Origin: Candidatus Paceibacterota bacterium
GTDB lineage: Bacteria > Verrucomicrobiota > Verrucomicrobiia > Limisphaerales > UBA8199
DNA: 64,000 nt
Assembly (NCBI GenBank): GCA_035452965.1
Contig: DAOTCE010000002.1
Coordinates: 309,898 to 373,897, forward strand
Direction: 5' to 3'
Translations under genes and position numbers: made by a program
The notes under the pieces: generated by a model
The model's input: the letters and a program-made list of their open reading frames with translations, nothing else
Told to the model about the DNA's origin: nothing
Databases searched by the model: none
Part shown: piece after piece, positions 43,910 through 52,900 of the stretch
Layout: every line of letters starts with the position of its first letter
Numbering within the stretch: the stretch's first letter is position 1

Positions 43910-44047
43910 GCGCCGAGCATAGTCCCGGGACACCATGAGTCAATGCGGGACAACCAACGCCGCCGCGCCGCTGCCAATTACCCTTCGTCTTCCGTCCATC
44001 CTGGCGTCCGGCCAGGAGGATGAGGTAGAGAGGGAGGGCAATGCCCG

Positions 44048-45451
44048 CTAGACCCGACCCAGGCGCTCCAGCAACTTGCCGTGGATGCCGCCGAAGCCGC
44101 CGTTGCTGAAGACGATCACGACCTCTCCCCCCTGCGCGCCCTTCGCAACGTGATCCACGATGGCGTCCACGTCCGGCAGGTAGGCGGCGTCTTTGCCGGC
44201 GGCTTTCAAGTCCTGCATCAGCCGTTCGGGGTCCAGGCGCTCCTCGGGCGCCAGCAGCTCCAGGCGGGCCACCTGGGCGACGACCACCGCGTTGGCCTGG
44301 GCAAACGCGCTGGCCAGCTCGGCCTGGAAGACGTTGCGCCGGGTAGTGTTGGTGCGCGGCTCGAATACGGCCCAGAGCTTCTGCGTGGGATACTTGTGGC
44401 GCAGCGCGCTCAGGGTCTCGCGAATCGCGGTGGGATGATGGCCGAAGTCATCCACCACGATCACCCCGCCGCCAATGCCGCGCACCTCCAGGCGGCGCCG
44501 GATGCCTTTGAAGGTGTCGAAGGCGGATTGGATCTGGTGGTTCTTGAGCCCGCAATGCTTGGCGCAGGCAACCACCGCCAGCGCGTTGCGCACGTTGATC
44601 TCCCCCAGGAGGTTGGTGCGGAACTTGAAGCTGGGAATCTCGAACTCCGTCGCCGTCGGCCCGTAGCGGAGGTTGAAGGCCCGGACCGCGCTGCTCTCGC
44701 CCAGCCCGAAGCGTTTCACCGGACAGTGCGTCACGTTGAGCAACGGCGCCAGGTTCGCGTCGTCGCCGTTGCCCAGCAACAGGCCGTTGCGCGGAATGAG
44801 CCGGATGAAGTATTTGAACGCGGTCTGGATGGGCTCCAGGCTCTCGAAAATGTCGGCGTGGTCGAACTCGAGGTTGTTGATCACAGCCACTTCGGGCAGG
44901 TAATGCACGAACTTGCTGCGCTTGTCGAAGAACGCAGTGTCGTATTCGTCGCCCTCGATGATGAACCAGTCGCTGTCGGTGAAGCGCGCCCCCTGGCCGA
45001 GGTTGTTCGGGATGCCGCCGATGAGGTAGCTGGGGTTGAGGCCGTTGTGCTCGAACACCCACGCCAGCAGCGCGGTCGTGGTGGTCTTGCCGTGCGTGCC
45101 GGCGACGACCAGCGAGCGCTTGCCGCGAATGAAGTAGTGCTTGAGCAACTCCGGCAGCGAGCAGTAAGCCAGCTTGTGGTCCAGCACGTATTCCGCCTCC
45201 GGGTTGCCGCGGGAGATGGCGTTGCCAATGACGACCAGGTCGGGCTTGCGCGCCAGGTTCTGCTCCGCGTAGCCGGCGATGACCTCGATCTTCCGGTCCG
45301 CCAGGAAGGTGGACATGGGCGGATAGACATTCTGGTCCGAGCCGGTGACCTTGACGCCCTTCTCCTGCAACGCCGCGGCGGTCGCCGCCATCGCCGTGCC
45401 GCAAATGCCGACAAAGTGAACTGACTGAATGCGCGAAAACATTGTGTCCAT
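44048..45451 (-). CDS. mpl: UDP-N-acetylmuramate:L-Ala-gamma-D-Glu-meso-DAP ligase
   Basis: A 467-residue Mur ligase-type enzyme. The Rossmann part (about 8-85) starts VHFVGICGTAMAA; the ATP loop is GTHGKTTTT at 118-126. The Mpl-specific block EGDEYDTAFFDKRSKFVHY starts at 166, and PRTNTTRRNVFQ occurs near 365. The reaction joins the recovered tripeptide to UDP-MurNAc during cell-wall recycling, in the cytosol. It indicates meso-diaminopimelate in the wall. It is divergent from the GST-like gene across 111 bases. Confidence 0.93.
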   Translation of the reverse strand: MDTMFSRIQSVHFVGICGTAMAATAAALQEKGVKVTGSDQNVYPPMSTFLADRKIEVIAGYAEQNLARKPDLVVIGNAISRGNPEAEYVLDHKLAYCSLPELLKHYFIRGKRSLVVAGTHGKTTTTALLAWVFEHNGLNPSYLIGGIPNNLGQGARFTDSDWFIIEGDEYDTAFFDKRSKFVHYLPEVAVINNLEFDHADIFESLEPIQTAFKYFIRLIPRNGLLLGNGDDANLAPLLNVTHCPVKRFGLGESSAVRAFNLRYGPTATEFEIPSFKFRTNLLGEINVRNALAVVACAKHCGLKNHQIQSAFDTFKGIRRRLEVRGIGGGVIVVDDFGHHPTAIRETLSALRHKYPTQKLWAVFEPRTNTTRRNVFQAELASAFAQANAVVVAQVARLELLAPEERLDPERLMQDLKAAGKDAAYLPDVDAIVDHVAKGAQGGEVVIVFSNGGFGGIHGKLLERLGRV

Positions 45452-45562
45452 GATAAGACCCCGCCGGGGTGTGGAAAGGGAAAAGGCTTGCGCCAGGCCG
45501 CCGGGCCCGCCTTTCGCCTTGTCAGGGCTGCACGCCGGGTCCTAAAGTAGCGCCATAGCGAC

Positions 45563-46249
45563 ATGATTGAGCTGATTCAGTTTCCCTGGAGCCCGTTCTG
45601 CATCGTCCAACGCCGGATCCTCGAATTCTCCGGCGCCCGATTCAAGATCACCAACATCCCGAGCGGCGACCGCGCGCTGGTCTGGAAGCTGACCCGGCAG
45701 CGCTACTACTGCGTGCCCATCATCCGCCACGGCAAGTCGGTCATCTTCGAGGTGAGCGACGATTCGCAAGTCATCGCGAAGTATCTCGACGCAAAGCTGC
45801 AGCTCGGGCTGTTCCTGTGGGACCTGGAGGGCGAGCAGTCGATCATGTGGCGCTACATCGAGAACGAGGTGGAAGGCATCGGCTTCAAGCTCAACGACAT
45901 CTACTGGCGGGAAGTGGTGCCGGCGGCGGACCAGGTGGCCTTCCTGCGCCACAAGGAACGCAAGTTCGGGCGCGGCTGCATCGAGCGCTGGCGGGCGCAG
46001 CAAAAAGAGCTGCTGGCGCAGTTCGAGCAACGGCTGCTGCCGTTCGAGCAAATGCTGCTGCACCGGCCGTTCCTGCTGGGGCACCGGCCGCGCTTTGTGG
46101 ACTTCGACCTTTACGGCATCGTGGGCAACTTCCTTTACTCCGGTCATTACCGCCTGCCGGCAGCGCACACGCGCCTGCGGAAATGGCACGCGCGGATGAC
46201 CCACGCGCGGTTGGCCTCGGTCGCCGAGGACGAGGACGTGCCGTTCTGA
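45563..46249 (+). CDS. Glutathione S-transferase-like protein
   Basis: A 228-residue protein with an N-terminal thioredoxin-like domain (about 1-78): LIQFPWSPFCIVQRRILEFSGARFKI places SPFC where glutaredoxin- and omega-type GSTs carry CPxC, so one cysteine is retained. YYCVPIIRHGKSVIFEVSDDSQVIAKYL corresponds to the conserved cis-Pro and SNAIL region. The helical C-terminal domain (about 90-220) has RFVDFDLYGIVGNFLYSG. It probably handles glutathione-type thiols or detoxification. It lies 23 bases before the coiled-coil gene. Confidence 0.8.
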   Translation: MIELIQFPWSPFCIVQRRILEFSGARFKITNIPSGDRALVWKLTRQRYYCVPIIRHGKSVIFEVSDDSQVIAKYLDAKLQLGLFLWDLEGEQSIMWRYIENEVEGIGFKLNDIYWREVVPAADQVAFLRHKERKFGRGCIERWRAQQKELLAQFEQRLLPFEQMLLHRPFLLGHRPRFVDFDLYGIVGNFLYSGHYRLPAAHTRLRKWHARMTHARLASVAEDEDVPF

Positions 46250-46272
46250 CCAAACAAGAAAGGTATTGAACA

Positions 46273-46881
46273 ATGAAACTCCTGTTACCCTGGTTATGTG
46301 TAGTGGCACTCGCGGCCGGGCTGGGCTGGGTTTATTCCGTCGGCCAGAAGAAAGATGCCGAGCTCGCGGCGCTGCGCGAGGAGAGCCAGCAACTGCAGAA
46401 GCTGCAGGCCGACCTGGAGGAAACCAAGAACGTCCGCGCCCAGGCGGAAAGCGATGAGCTGGCTCGCCTGCGCAAGGACCACGAAGAGCTGTTGCGGCTG
46501 CGCAACGAAGTCCGCCAGTTGCGCGCCGACAAGCAGCAGCTCACTACGCAGGCCCAAACGGCGCAAGCGCAAGCCCAGAGCGTTCAGCAGCAAATGCAGG
46601 CGCTGGCCCAGAACCCCAAACAAGCCCCCGCCCAGCTGCAGCTTAACCCCGCAGCCCAGACGGCCATGTGCATCAACAACCTGCGGCGGATTGACGCCGC
46701 CAAACTTCAGTGGGCGTTGGAGAATCAAAAGCCGGCTGGCGCATTGCTCACCGCCGCGGACCTGGCGCCCTACCTCAGGACCAACACGCTGCCGGCCTGC
46801 CCGGCCGGCGGAGTCTACACGCTCAACCAGATCGGCCTGGCGCCCATCTGCAACATCCCCGGCCACACCTTGTCGAAGTAA
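46273..46881 (+). CDS. Coiled-coil membrane protein with pseudopilin-type C-terminal tail
   Basis: A 202-residue protein; ATG 46273 follows a purine-rich ribosome site (AAGAAAGG). A membrane helix (about 5-22) is followed by a coiled coil (about 27-112). The C-terminal part (about 130-202: MCINNLRRIDAAKLQWALENQK, YLRTNTLPACPAGGVYTLNQIG, CNIPGHTL) matches the end of many verrucomicrobial type II pseudopilins, which have C-NLK-ID-AK-QWA and CPxGGxYT patterns. The usual pseudopilin N-terminal helix (FTLIELL) is missing, so the tail has been joined to a different anchor. Confidence 0.75.
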   Translation: MKLLLPWLCVVALAAGLGWVYSVGQKKDAELAALREESQQLQKLQADLEETKNVRAQAESDELARLRKDHEELLRLRNEVRQLRADKQQLTTQAQTAQAQAQSVQQQMQALAQNPKQAPAQLQLNPAAQTAMCINNLRRIDAAKLQWALENQKPAGALLTAADLAPYLRTNTLPACPAGGVYTLNQIGLAPICNIPGHTLSK

Positions 46882-47000
46882 CCCTGGTTCCGGAACCCAT
46901 CCGCGTCGTTGCTGTAACGCCACAGACCAGGGGGTAACCCAGAAATGCCAAGGAATTCCCTAGTTGTTGGTTTTGCTAGAACGCACGACGGTGAAGCAGA

Positions 47001-47032
47001 CTTAACGGTCTGGTCCCGCACGGGCCGTTAAG
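47001..47032. terminator. Weak stem-loop, possible terminator
   Basis: CTTAACGG (47001-47008) and CCGTTAAG (47025-47032) pair perfectly around a 16-base loop. It lies about 120 bases after the coiled-coil gene and lacks a T-run, so termination is only a possibility. The surrounding stretch 46882-47218 shows nothing else. Confidence 0.3.
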
Positions 47033-47218
47033 GGTCGTTGGTGGGTGCGGGGAGTGGATAACACGTGGGCCGGACGACCACTGGGAAAAACGGGACAGCC
47101 CAAGACGGCTATGAAAAGGATAGAGGCTAGGGGAATGGGCCTGACCGCAGGCAGACAGACGGAGACACGGAACGCTTCACAAGGTTGCAGAGGCCATTGG
47201 TATGGGCTGGCGAACTGC

Positions 47219-47539
47219 ATGGCTTCCGGAGGGGCAATAGCGCTCGCCGGCATGTTGTTGGTCGCTGCCACAATGTATGCCGCCGAGCCAGAGGCCGCGG
47301 GCCAGGCTCAGGGTGATCAGCAAGGCCTGGCAGGCAGTCAAGGACTGGCGCTGGAGGCATCGCAATCGGCATCGCTGTGCCCCAGCAACAGTGTCACCCT
47401 GACTACAAACACCGTGTCTGCCAGCCAGCAAGCAAATCAAGGTGGGAAAGTTGAATCCGGGCAGACGGATAAATTCCCCAAGGACAATAAAGTTGGGCCA
47501 CTACCGCCAGTGAACCTCAGAATTGTCGGAAGTTCCTAA
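47219..47539 (+). CDS. Possible small exported protein
   Basis: A 106-residue frame from ATG 47219 opens with a plausible signal peptide (MASGGAIALAGMLLVAATMYAAEP, cleavage near residue 20). A Gln/Ser/Thr-rich chain follows and ends PLPPVNLRIVGSS. No family is recognised. The frame is open further upstream to a GTG at 47045, but that part is basic and not signal-like. No clear ribosome site is present, so it could be a chance frame. The next 800 bases hold no better candidate. Confidence 0.35.
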   Translation: MASGGAIALAGMLLVAATMYAAEPEAAGQAQGDQQGLAGSQGLALEASQSASLCPSNSVTLTTNTVSASQQANQGGKVESGQTDKFPKDNKVGPLPPVNLRIVGSS

Positions 47540-48358
47540 TTAGCTCGCAGCGACTGTCACCGGCCGACCCCTCCGGCCGGTGCAATCGCCCGGCACCGGC
47601 CGTCGTGACACCCTGTGCGGGCGCAGCTTTAGTGCGTGATTTCGCAAATCCACCATTGTATTGCCTGCGCGTAGCGCGGAAACCAACCTGACCTGAATAG
47701 GTTAGAATGGTCTTGCCGGGCGGGTGGGCTCCAGAAATGTGCCGCAAGCCGGGTTTATCCGGCCACACCCACCGTCTGTCATCCCAACGACAGGCTCCGC
47801 CCGCCCCCCGACCCTGAGGCACCCCGCCCCCAAGCCGGATACGGCGAAAAGACGGCGCCAATCCGGCGGGACCCCGGTGTGTATCCCATGGGGGTCGGCC
47901 CCCATGGGATACACACAGGGCCATAACGGGTGTCACAGCGTTGTCACACCGGCACTTCCGGCTCTAGTGGGCTTTGAAACCGAATATTCTCGGGAATCAC
48001 CACTGTCCCAAAAATGGACACGGCGCTGATTTCCGCCAGGACGGCTATACGATTCAGGAATACGTGACTGTATTAATTGATCGCGGGGAGTGGTCGTTTC
48101 AGAGAGAGCTCAGCTTGCAGACGGTGGCACGAATGTCAGTGCGTCAGAAGGGAAATTGTGACATGGGGCGCGCGGAACGCGGGTCCAGGGCTGCCAAGTC
48201 CTGGCAGGTTGAGGGCAAAGCCCGTTTCTGGAAAAGCTGAAATATTGAATAGGCAAGCGCGCGACGGAGCACACCCCAGCGTTCCCTACCTTCCCCACTG
48301 CAAGGCGGTTTGGGCAACAGGCCCTGCCGATGCGCCCCGAGCGGCGTGCCGCCTGCGC
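47540..48358. other. Non-coding stretch
   Basis: No frame here has homology-like character, a ribosome site or a signal peptide. It contains the palindrome core at 47877-47916, an imperfect CTGTCC/GGACAC palindrome at 48003-48021, and a short GCCAAGTCCTGGC hairpin near 48190. Confidence 0.6.
47877..47916. repeat. 40-bp hairpin, core copy of the palindrome family (copy 3)
   Basis: GTGTGTATCCCATGGGGG and its exact complement flank a four-base loop (TCGG). The arms are those of the palindromes at 11706-11757 and 21395-21460, but the outer flanks found in those copies are absent. The middle differs (GGGGGTCGGCCCCC instead of GGGGAGCGCTCCCC), so the stem is preserved by paired changes. Confidence 0.9.
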
Positions 48359-49765
48359 TTACTGCTTGAGTGAGTCGAACCAGACTTTGGCGCCGGACAA
48401 GCTAGGCACGAAGCAGCCGCTGTGGTCGGCGCTGGGAACGGGGTTGATGAGCAGCACCTGCGCCGCCCCGCGCGCCACGAAGTTGCTGTAGGCAACCTGC
48501 GAGTTGGCGTAGAGCACGTCGGCATCCGCGCCGCAGTGATACAGTTGCATCGGCGCGACGGGCTTCCATTGAGTGAGGTCGTTATCGCGCAAGGCCTGGC
48601 GCAGCGGGCTGCCGGGGTCATATTGCAGCGACCAGAGCGCCTCGGCGGAAAGCAGGGCAGACAGGTTGCAGGCAGGCAGGCAGCCGTCGATGACCTCGCT
48701 GGCGGTGCTGCCATTGAAGAGCGGCGGGATGGTTGTGTCGTAGGGCGCCGCCAGCAGCGCCGACCAATCCGACGCCAGCGCATACACGCGCTGATACGCC
48801 GTCAGCACGAAAGCGTAGTAACAGGGATTGGGCGGACAGCGCGTCGAAAGCAAGTCATTCAGTTCCACGCCTGACATATCGTACGGCCCGGCCATGGGCG
48901 CGCTGGCGGTGATGGCAAACTCATTCGTGTGATACTTCTCCAACTCGCGGTGTAACGCCATCGTCGCGTGCCCGCCTTGCGAATAACCGACCAGGAAGAT
49001 CTGACCATTAAGAGGCACGCTATTGCTGGCGCAGAAGCGCCGGCCGGCGCGCAGCATGTCCACGCACGCTGTCGCCTCGCTGCGGGCATGGACGTAAGGA
49101 TGAAAACCGGGGCTGTCACCCAACCCCAGGTAATCCGGCAGCACCGTCGCATAACCGACCGAGGCAAACACCAGGCCCGCGATTGCTTCGCCCAGGCCTT
49201 TGGACGCGACATCGTTTGTCTCGGTGGTCGTGCCGTGCTGGTAGCTCAACAGCGGCAGCGCCCGGCCGACGCCCTGGGGCAGGCACGCCGCGCCGGAAGC
49301 CTGGGTGCGCCCGCCCAGCGGGTCGATCGTCTCATACACGACCTTGTAAAAGCTCACCCCGTTCTGCGCCGTGACAGGTATGCCGTGATAGGAGAACAAC
49401 GAATTGAGGGCGCTCACCGTGTAAGTCTGCAACAGGTTTGACGACAGCAGCTTGCCGCGCGTGGCCGGCGGGACGGCGATGACGCGGTAGAAGCGCATCG
49501 CCTGGCTGGCGCAAGTGGTTTCGTCCCATTGCGTTTCAAGGGCCGGCCAGCCTTGCGTGGCGTCAACCGTTAGCCAGAGACTGTTGGCGAGCCGCTCCCG
49601 CGCCTGCAAGGTGTACGCCTGCCCGGCGACGGCGTTGGTCCAGGCGAGCGTGACCCCGTTGGTGGCGCGGCATGAAGATGTGAAACGCAGACCTTGGGCG
49701 GGGACGGTTCCCACAGAAGCCATAACGACGCAAGGCAGCACCAATCGCCAACAGCAGCCCTTCAT
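48359..49765 (-). CDS. Secreted lipase-type alpha/beta hydrolase
   Basis: A 468-residue protein with a signal peptide (about 1-24, ending TVPAQG). Residues 26-98 form a small beta domain that ends with RFYRVIAVPP and resembles the FYRL end module of two other proteins here, but placed at the N-terminus. The catalytic domain (about 105-468) has GYSQGGH with nucleophile Ser262, a candidate Asp in GADADVLYANS, and a histidine in PSADHSGCF. The strand YATVLPDYLGLGDSPG is typical of secretory (LIP-type) lipases. It probably cleaves esters outside the cell. The large A2M gene is upstream in the same direction, 178 bases away. Confidence 0.82.
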   Translation of the reverse strand: MKGCCWRLVLPCVVMASVGTVPAQGLRFTSSCRATNGVTLAWTNAVAGQAYTLQARERLANSLWLTVDATQGWPALETQWDETTCASQAMRFYRVIAVPPATRGKLLSSNLLQTYTVSALNSLFSYHGIPVTAQNGVSFYKVVYETIDPLGGRTQASGAACLPQGVGRALPLLSYQHGTTTETNDVASKGLGEAIAGLVFASVGYATVLPDYLGLGDSPGFHPYVHARSEATACVDMLRAGRRFCASNSVPLNGQIFLVGYSQGGHATMALHRELEKYHTNEFAITASAPMAGPYDMSGVELNDLLSTRCPPNPCYYAFVLTAYQRVYALASDWSALLAAPYDTTIPPLFNGSTASEVIDGCLPACNLSALLSAEALWSLQYDPGSPLRQALRDNDLTQWKPVAPMQLYHCGADADVLYANSQVAYSNFVARGAAQVLLINPVPSADHSGCFVPSLSGAKVWFDSLKQ

Positions 49766-49943
49766 GTCACAGAGCTTGAGTCATTCGTAATGACTTGCAA
49801 GCTTTTAGAGAGGCGCCGAAATGTTCAGTGCTGACTGCTGGTGGCCCGCATTTCAAGGCGGTAGCGTTAGTTCACAAATTCAGGACGCCTCGTGGCTGCC
49901 TGGTTGTCGCAGGTGGGCTTCGCTCGGGATGTCGCGACCTCGA

Positions 49944-52900
49944 TCAATCGCCAAGCACCTGGACGATCGCCGGCCTGGTCTCGGCCCGGTTTTTCGGCTG
50001 GTAATATTCATAGACCGCGCTCGGGGGAGGTTGGACGCGGAGCGGGTACTTGGCGCGCAAGGAGTATTCGAACTGAAACGGCTGCGCAGTGGGGAGTTGC
50101 CGCAGATAGAGGATGACCTGGTTCCCCGTCGCTTCAAACCTGGCGATGGCCCCTTTCTCCTGCAATCGCTCGAACGCGGTCGTATCCACGTCGAACCCGG
50201 GAGGGATACCGAGGTCCACTATCGCCATATTGATGACCTGGCCGGTGTTGTTGCTGACGGTGACCGCGCATTCGAGTTGGGCATTCACGGCCAGCGTTGT
50301 GCGGTCATATCGAACGACGATCTGCAAAGGCTCGAATGGCGCCGGCCCGGGGGGCGTCGTCGCCTGGGCACGGGAAACCGCGGGCAGCCAATAGACGCCC
50401 GCGAGTTGAAAGGCCAGCTCCCCGACGGGGGTCTGCCGAAACTCGATTTGGTTCTCCCCCGGCCGAAGGTGCCGGGTGAGGTCGGCCTGCCGCATCACGT
50501 CGTTGTTCTCCTTATTCACAGGAAAGGTCTCGACGGCCTCGCCATTGAGCAGCAGCGTGACGGCCGAATCGAATTCCTGTCCGAACGACGCCGTGCTGCC
50601 GGCGAGCAGCGCGCGCATCGCCAGAATGGTGGCCTGGGTCGAACCCCAGGTGCCAGTTGCTGTCTTCTGCCTGGAAAGCCAGCCCAGCGCCTGCTTTACC
50701 AATTCGGGCGAGGAGCCGCCTTTCATTAATGCCATCGCCGACAACGCGGTCGTCTCCACGTTCAGGTCGGTTCCATGTGAGCAGGTGACACTCTGGCCCG
50801 CTGAGGTCCAATGCAGCGTGCCCTGGCGATCCGCCACGACGGCTTGCTGGATCTGACCGGCCAATTCACGGCCGAAGGAATCGTCGCGATCGCGGGCGAG
50901 CAAGGCGTTCGCGGCCAGGGCTTTTTGATACGTGGTGGAGAGTTCCTCGGGATGATGGCGCAGGTAGTTCAGCGCATTGTCGAGGTTCGGAGACGAATCG
51001 CCGGATTCGGCCAGCGCCCAGGCGACGTAGGCCGTGATAAGCGTCTTGTCCGACCAGGAATGCAGCCCGCTTGCCTGGTTCCAGGAGCCATCGGCGTTTT
51101 GCCTGGAGAAGAGCCACTGCCGGGTCCGGTCAATCAGGTTCGGGTCCACCGGATGAACGCGGTTCATGTCCGTGAATTCAAGGACGCCATAAGCGGTAAG
51201 GCCCACGTGAGCGGGCGAATGGCCAAACCACTCGAACCCGCCTCCCGCCACTTCGAAAGTAAGCAGGCGCTGATAGCCCGTGTTGATGAACTTGCGCGCC
51301 CTGACTTCGATCTCAGGGGTGAGCCTGCCCATATGCTTCAAGTAATCCAAAACGAGCACGCTCGGATAGGTGGTCGAGGAGGTCTGCTCGAAACAACCGT
51401 GTGGCACCTGAAAGATGGATTCCAGCCCCTCTACGATTTCGGTGAAGCGGGAGGGATAGAACTTCACCCACAGACTCTGGGAATCAGGCACCACGTCCCC
51501 TGGAATGGTGAAGCGGTCGGTCCAGTTTGCCTTGAGGACCGCGTTGCGGGTGTGTTCCACCTGCTCCCCTGTGGGCACCACGCGGACTTCGCGTTCCACG
51601 GCATCCGCGAGGCTGGTTCCCAGGGCGGTGACGCGCAGCGAGTGCCGGCCTGCGCGAAGCACTTTGAGCGGGAAGCTCGCGCTTTTGACCTCGTTCGGAG
51701 CGAGATGGACGCTCAGGTTGTGCGACGGCGCGGCGAACCATGCCCCGGGCGCAACTGTGAGGCGAATGTCCTGGGAGGTCTTCAGGTAGTTGTAACAAGT
51801 CACGGGCACCGAAATCTGGTCGCCCAGAGACATCGCGACCGGCAGATCCAGGTCCACAAAGAAGTCCTGGAAGACGGTTATGGGCACCTCGGCACTGCCC
51901 ATTTTGCCACCAGCACTAATACCCTCCACCGAGGCTCGCCAGGTGGTGATCGAGTCCGCCAGAGGGATTTCCAGGCTCGCTTTGCCCTGGCCATCGGTGA
52001 TCAGCTCGGGCTGCCACAGCAAGGTTTCCGGGAAGTCCCGGCGCACGCGGGGTGCCGCCGGACTGCCGGCATCCGACCGAATGCCATCCTGCCGGGCCAC
52101 CAGGTTGGCCAGTTCAAGCTGTTTGAGGTCGTTGAGGAGTGAGATGCGTTGCGCTTTAGCCTTGGCCCTAGACAGTGCGGGCAACAGCAACGCCGCGAGA
52201 ATACAGATGATCGCGATGACGCACAGCACCTCAGCGACATTGATGCAGGCCACTCTCGCCTTGATGCCTTTGGCTTTCAACTGTCGCCGAACATGCAAGT
52301 CTAACCCGCCCAACACGACCAGCGGAGCTGCCACGCTGCCCAGGAACCACAGGAAAACAAGGGAGCCACCGTATCCCAGTTGAAAAGCCAGGGAGGCAAA
52401 TCCCAACCGCGACACGACAAACTGGATCAGGAAGGCGCCGATGAAACCGCGCAATGGGACTAGTTCCGGCTCCAGGCCCTCGCTGCCCGCGCCCAGGATC
52501 CGGAAGCGCAGGACCGCCAGGGCGCCCAAGACCACCACGGCCTCCAAGCAAGGCAGAATCCAGGCAGCCTCCCTTACCCCGCTGTGCCCAAGAACCAGAA
52601 ACCCGAGGGGATAACCTACCAGCGGCAGCAGGGTGAGGACCGCCAGCAGATTGTAGGTCGCTCCGGCTATCGCCGCGTAGCGTTGGGAATGCGCCTGGGT
52701 CACGATCTGCGGATTGATGCCGGCCTCAGGCCTGGAATAGCGAAAGGACAGGAAGAGCGGGAGGAGGAAGAGCAGACCGCAAAAGCCGATTTGCAGACCC
52801 TGTTTCAGCCGCTTGAAATAAGCCTCCCGCCGTGCCTCCGCCGACTGGAGCTTGATTCGTCCGGTGGCTTCCCGGAGGCTGTAGATTCCCCGCTCGCCTT

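Noticed and set aside
47974..48240. Small frame after the third palindrome
   Set aside because: No ribosome site, no recognisable pattern, and overlap with repeat-derived sequence.
50811..52142. Long plus-strand frame inside the A2M-like gene
   Set aside because: Antisense to a strongly supported coding region with an intact thioester domain; no ribosome site or family pattern.
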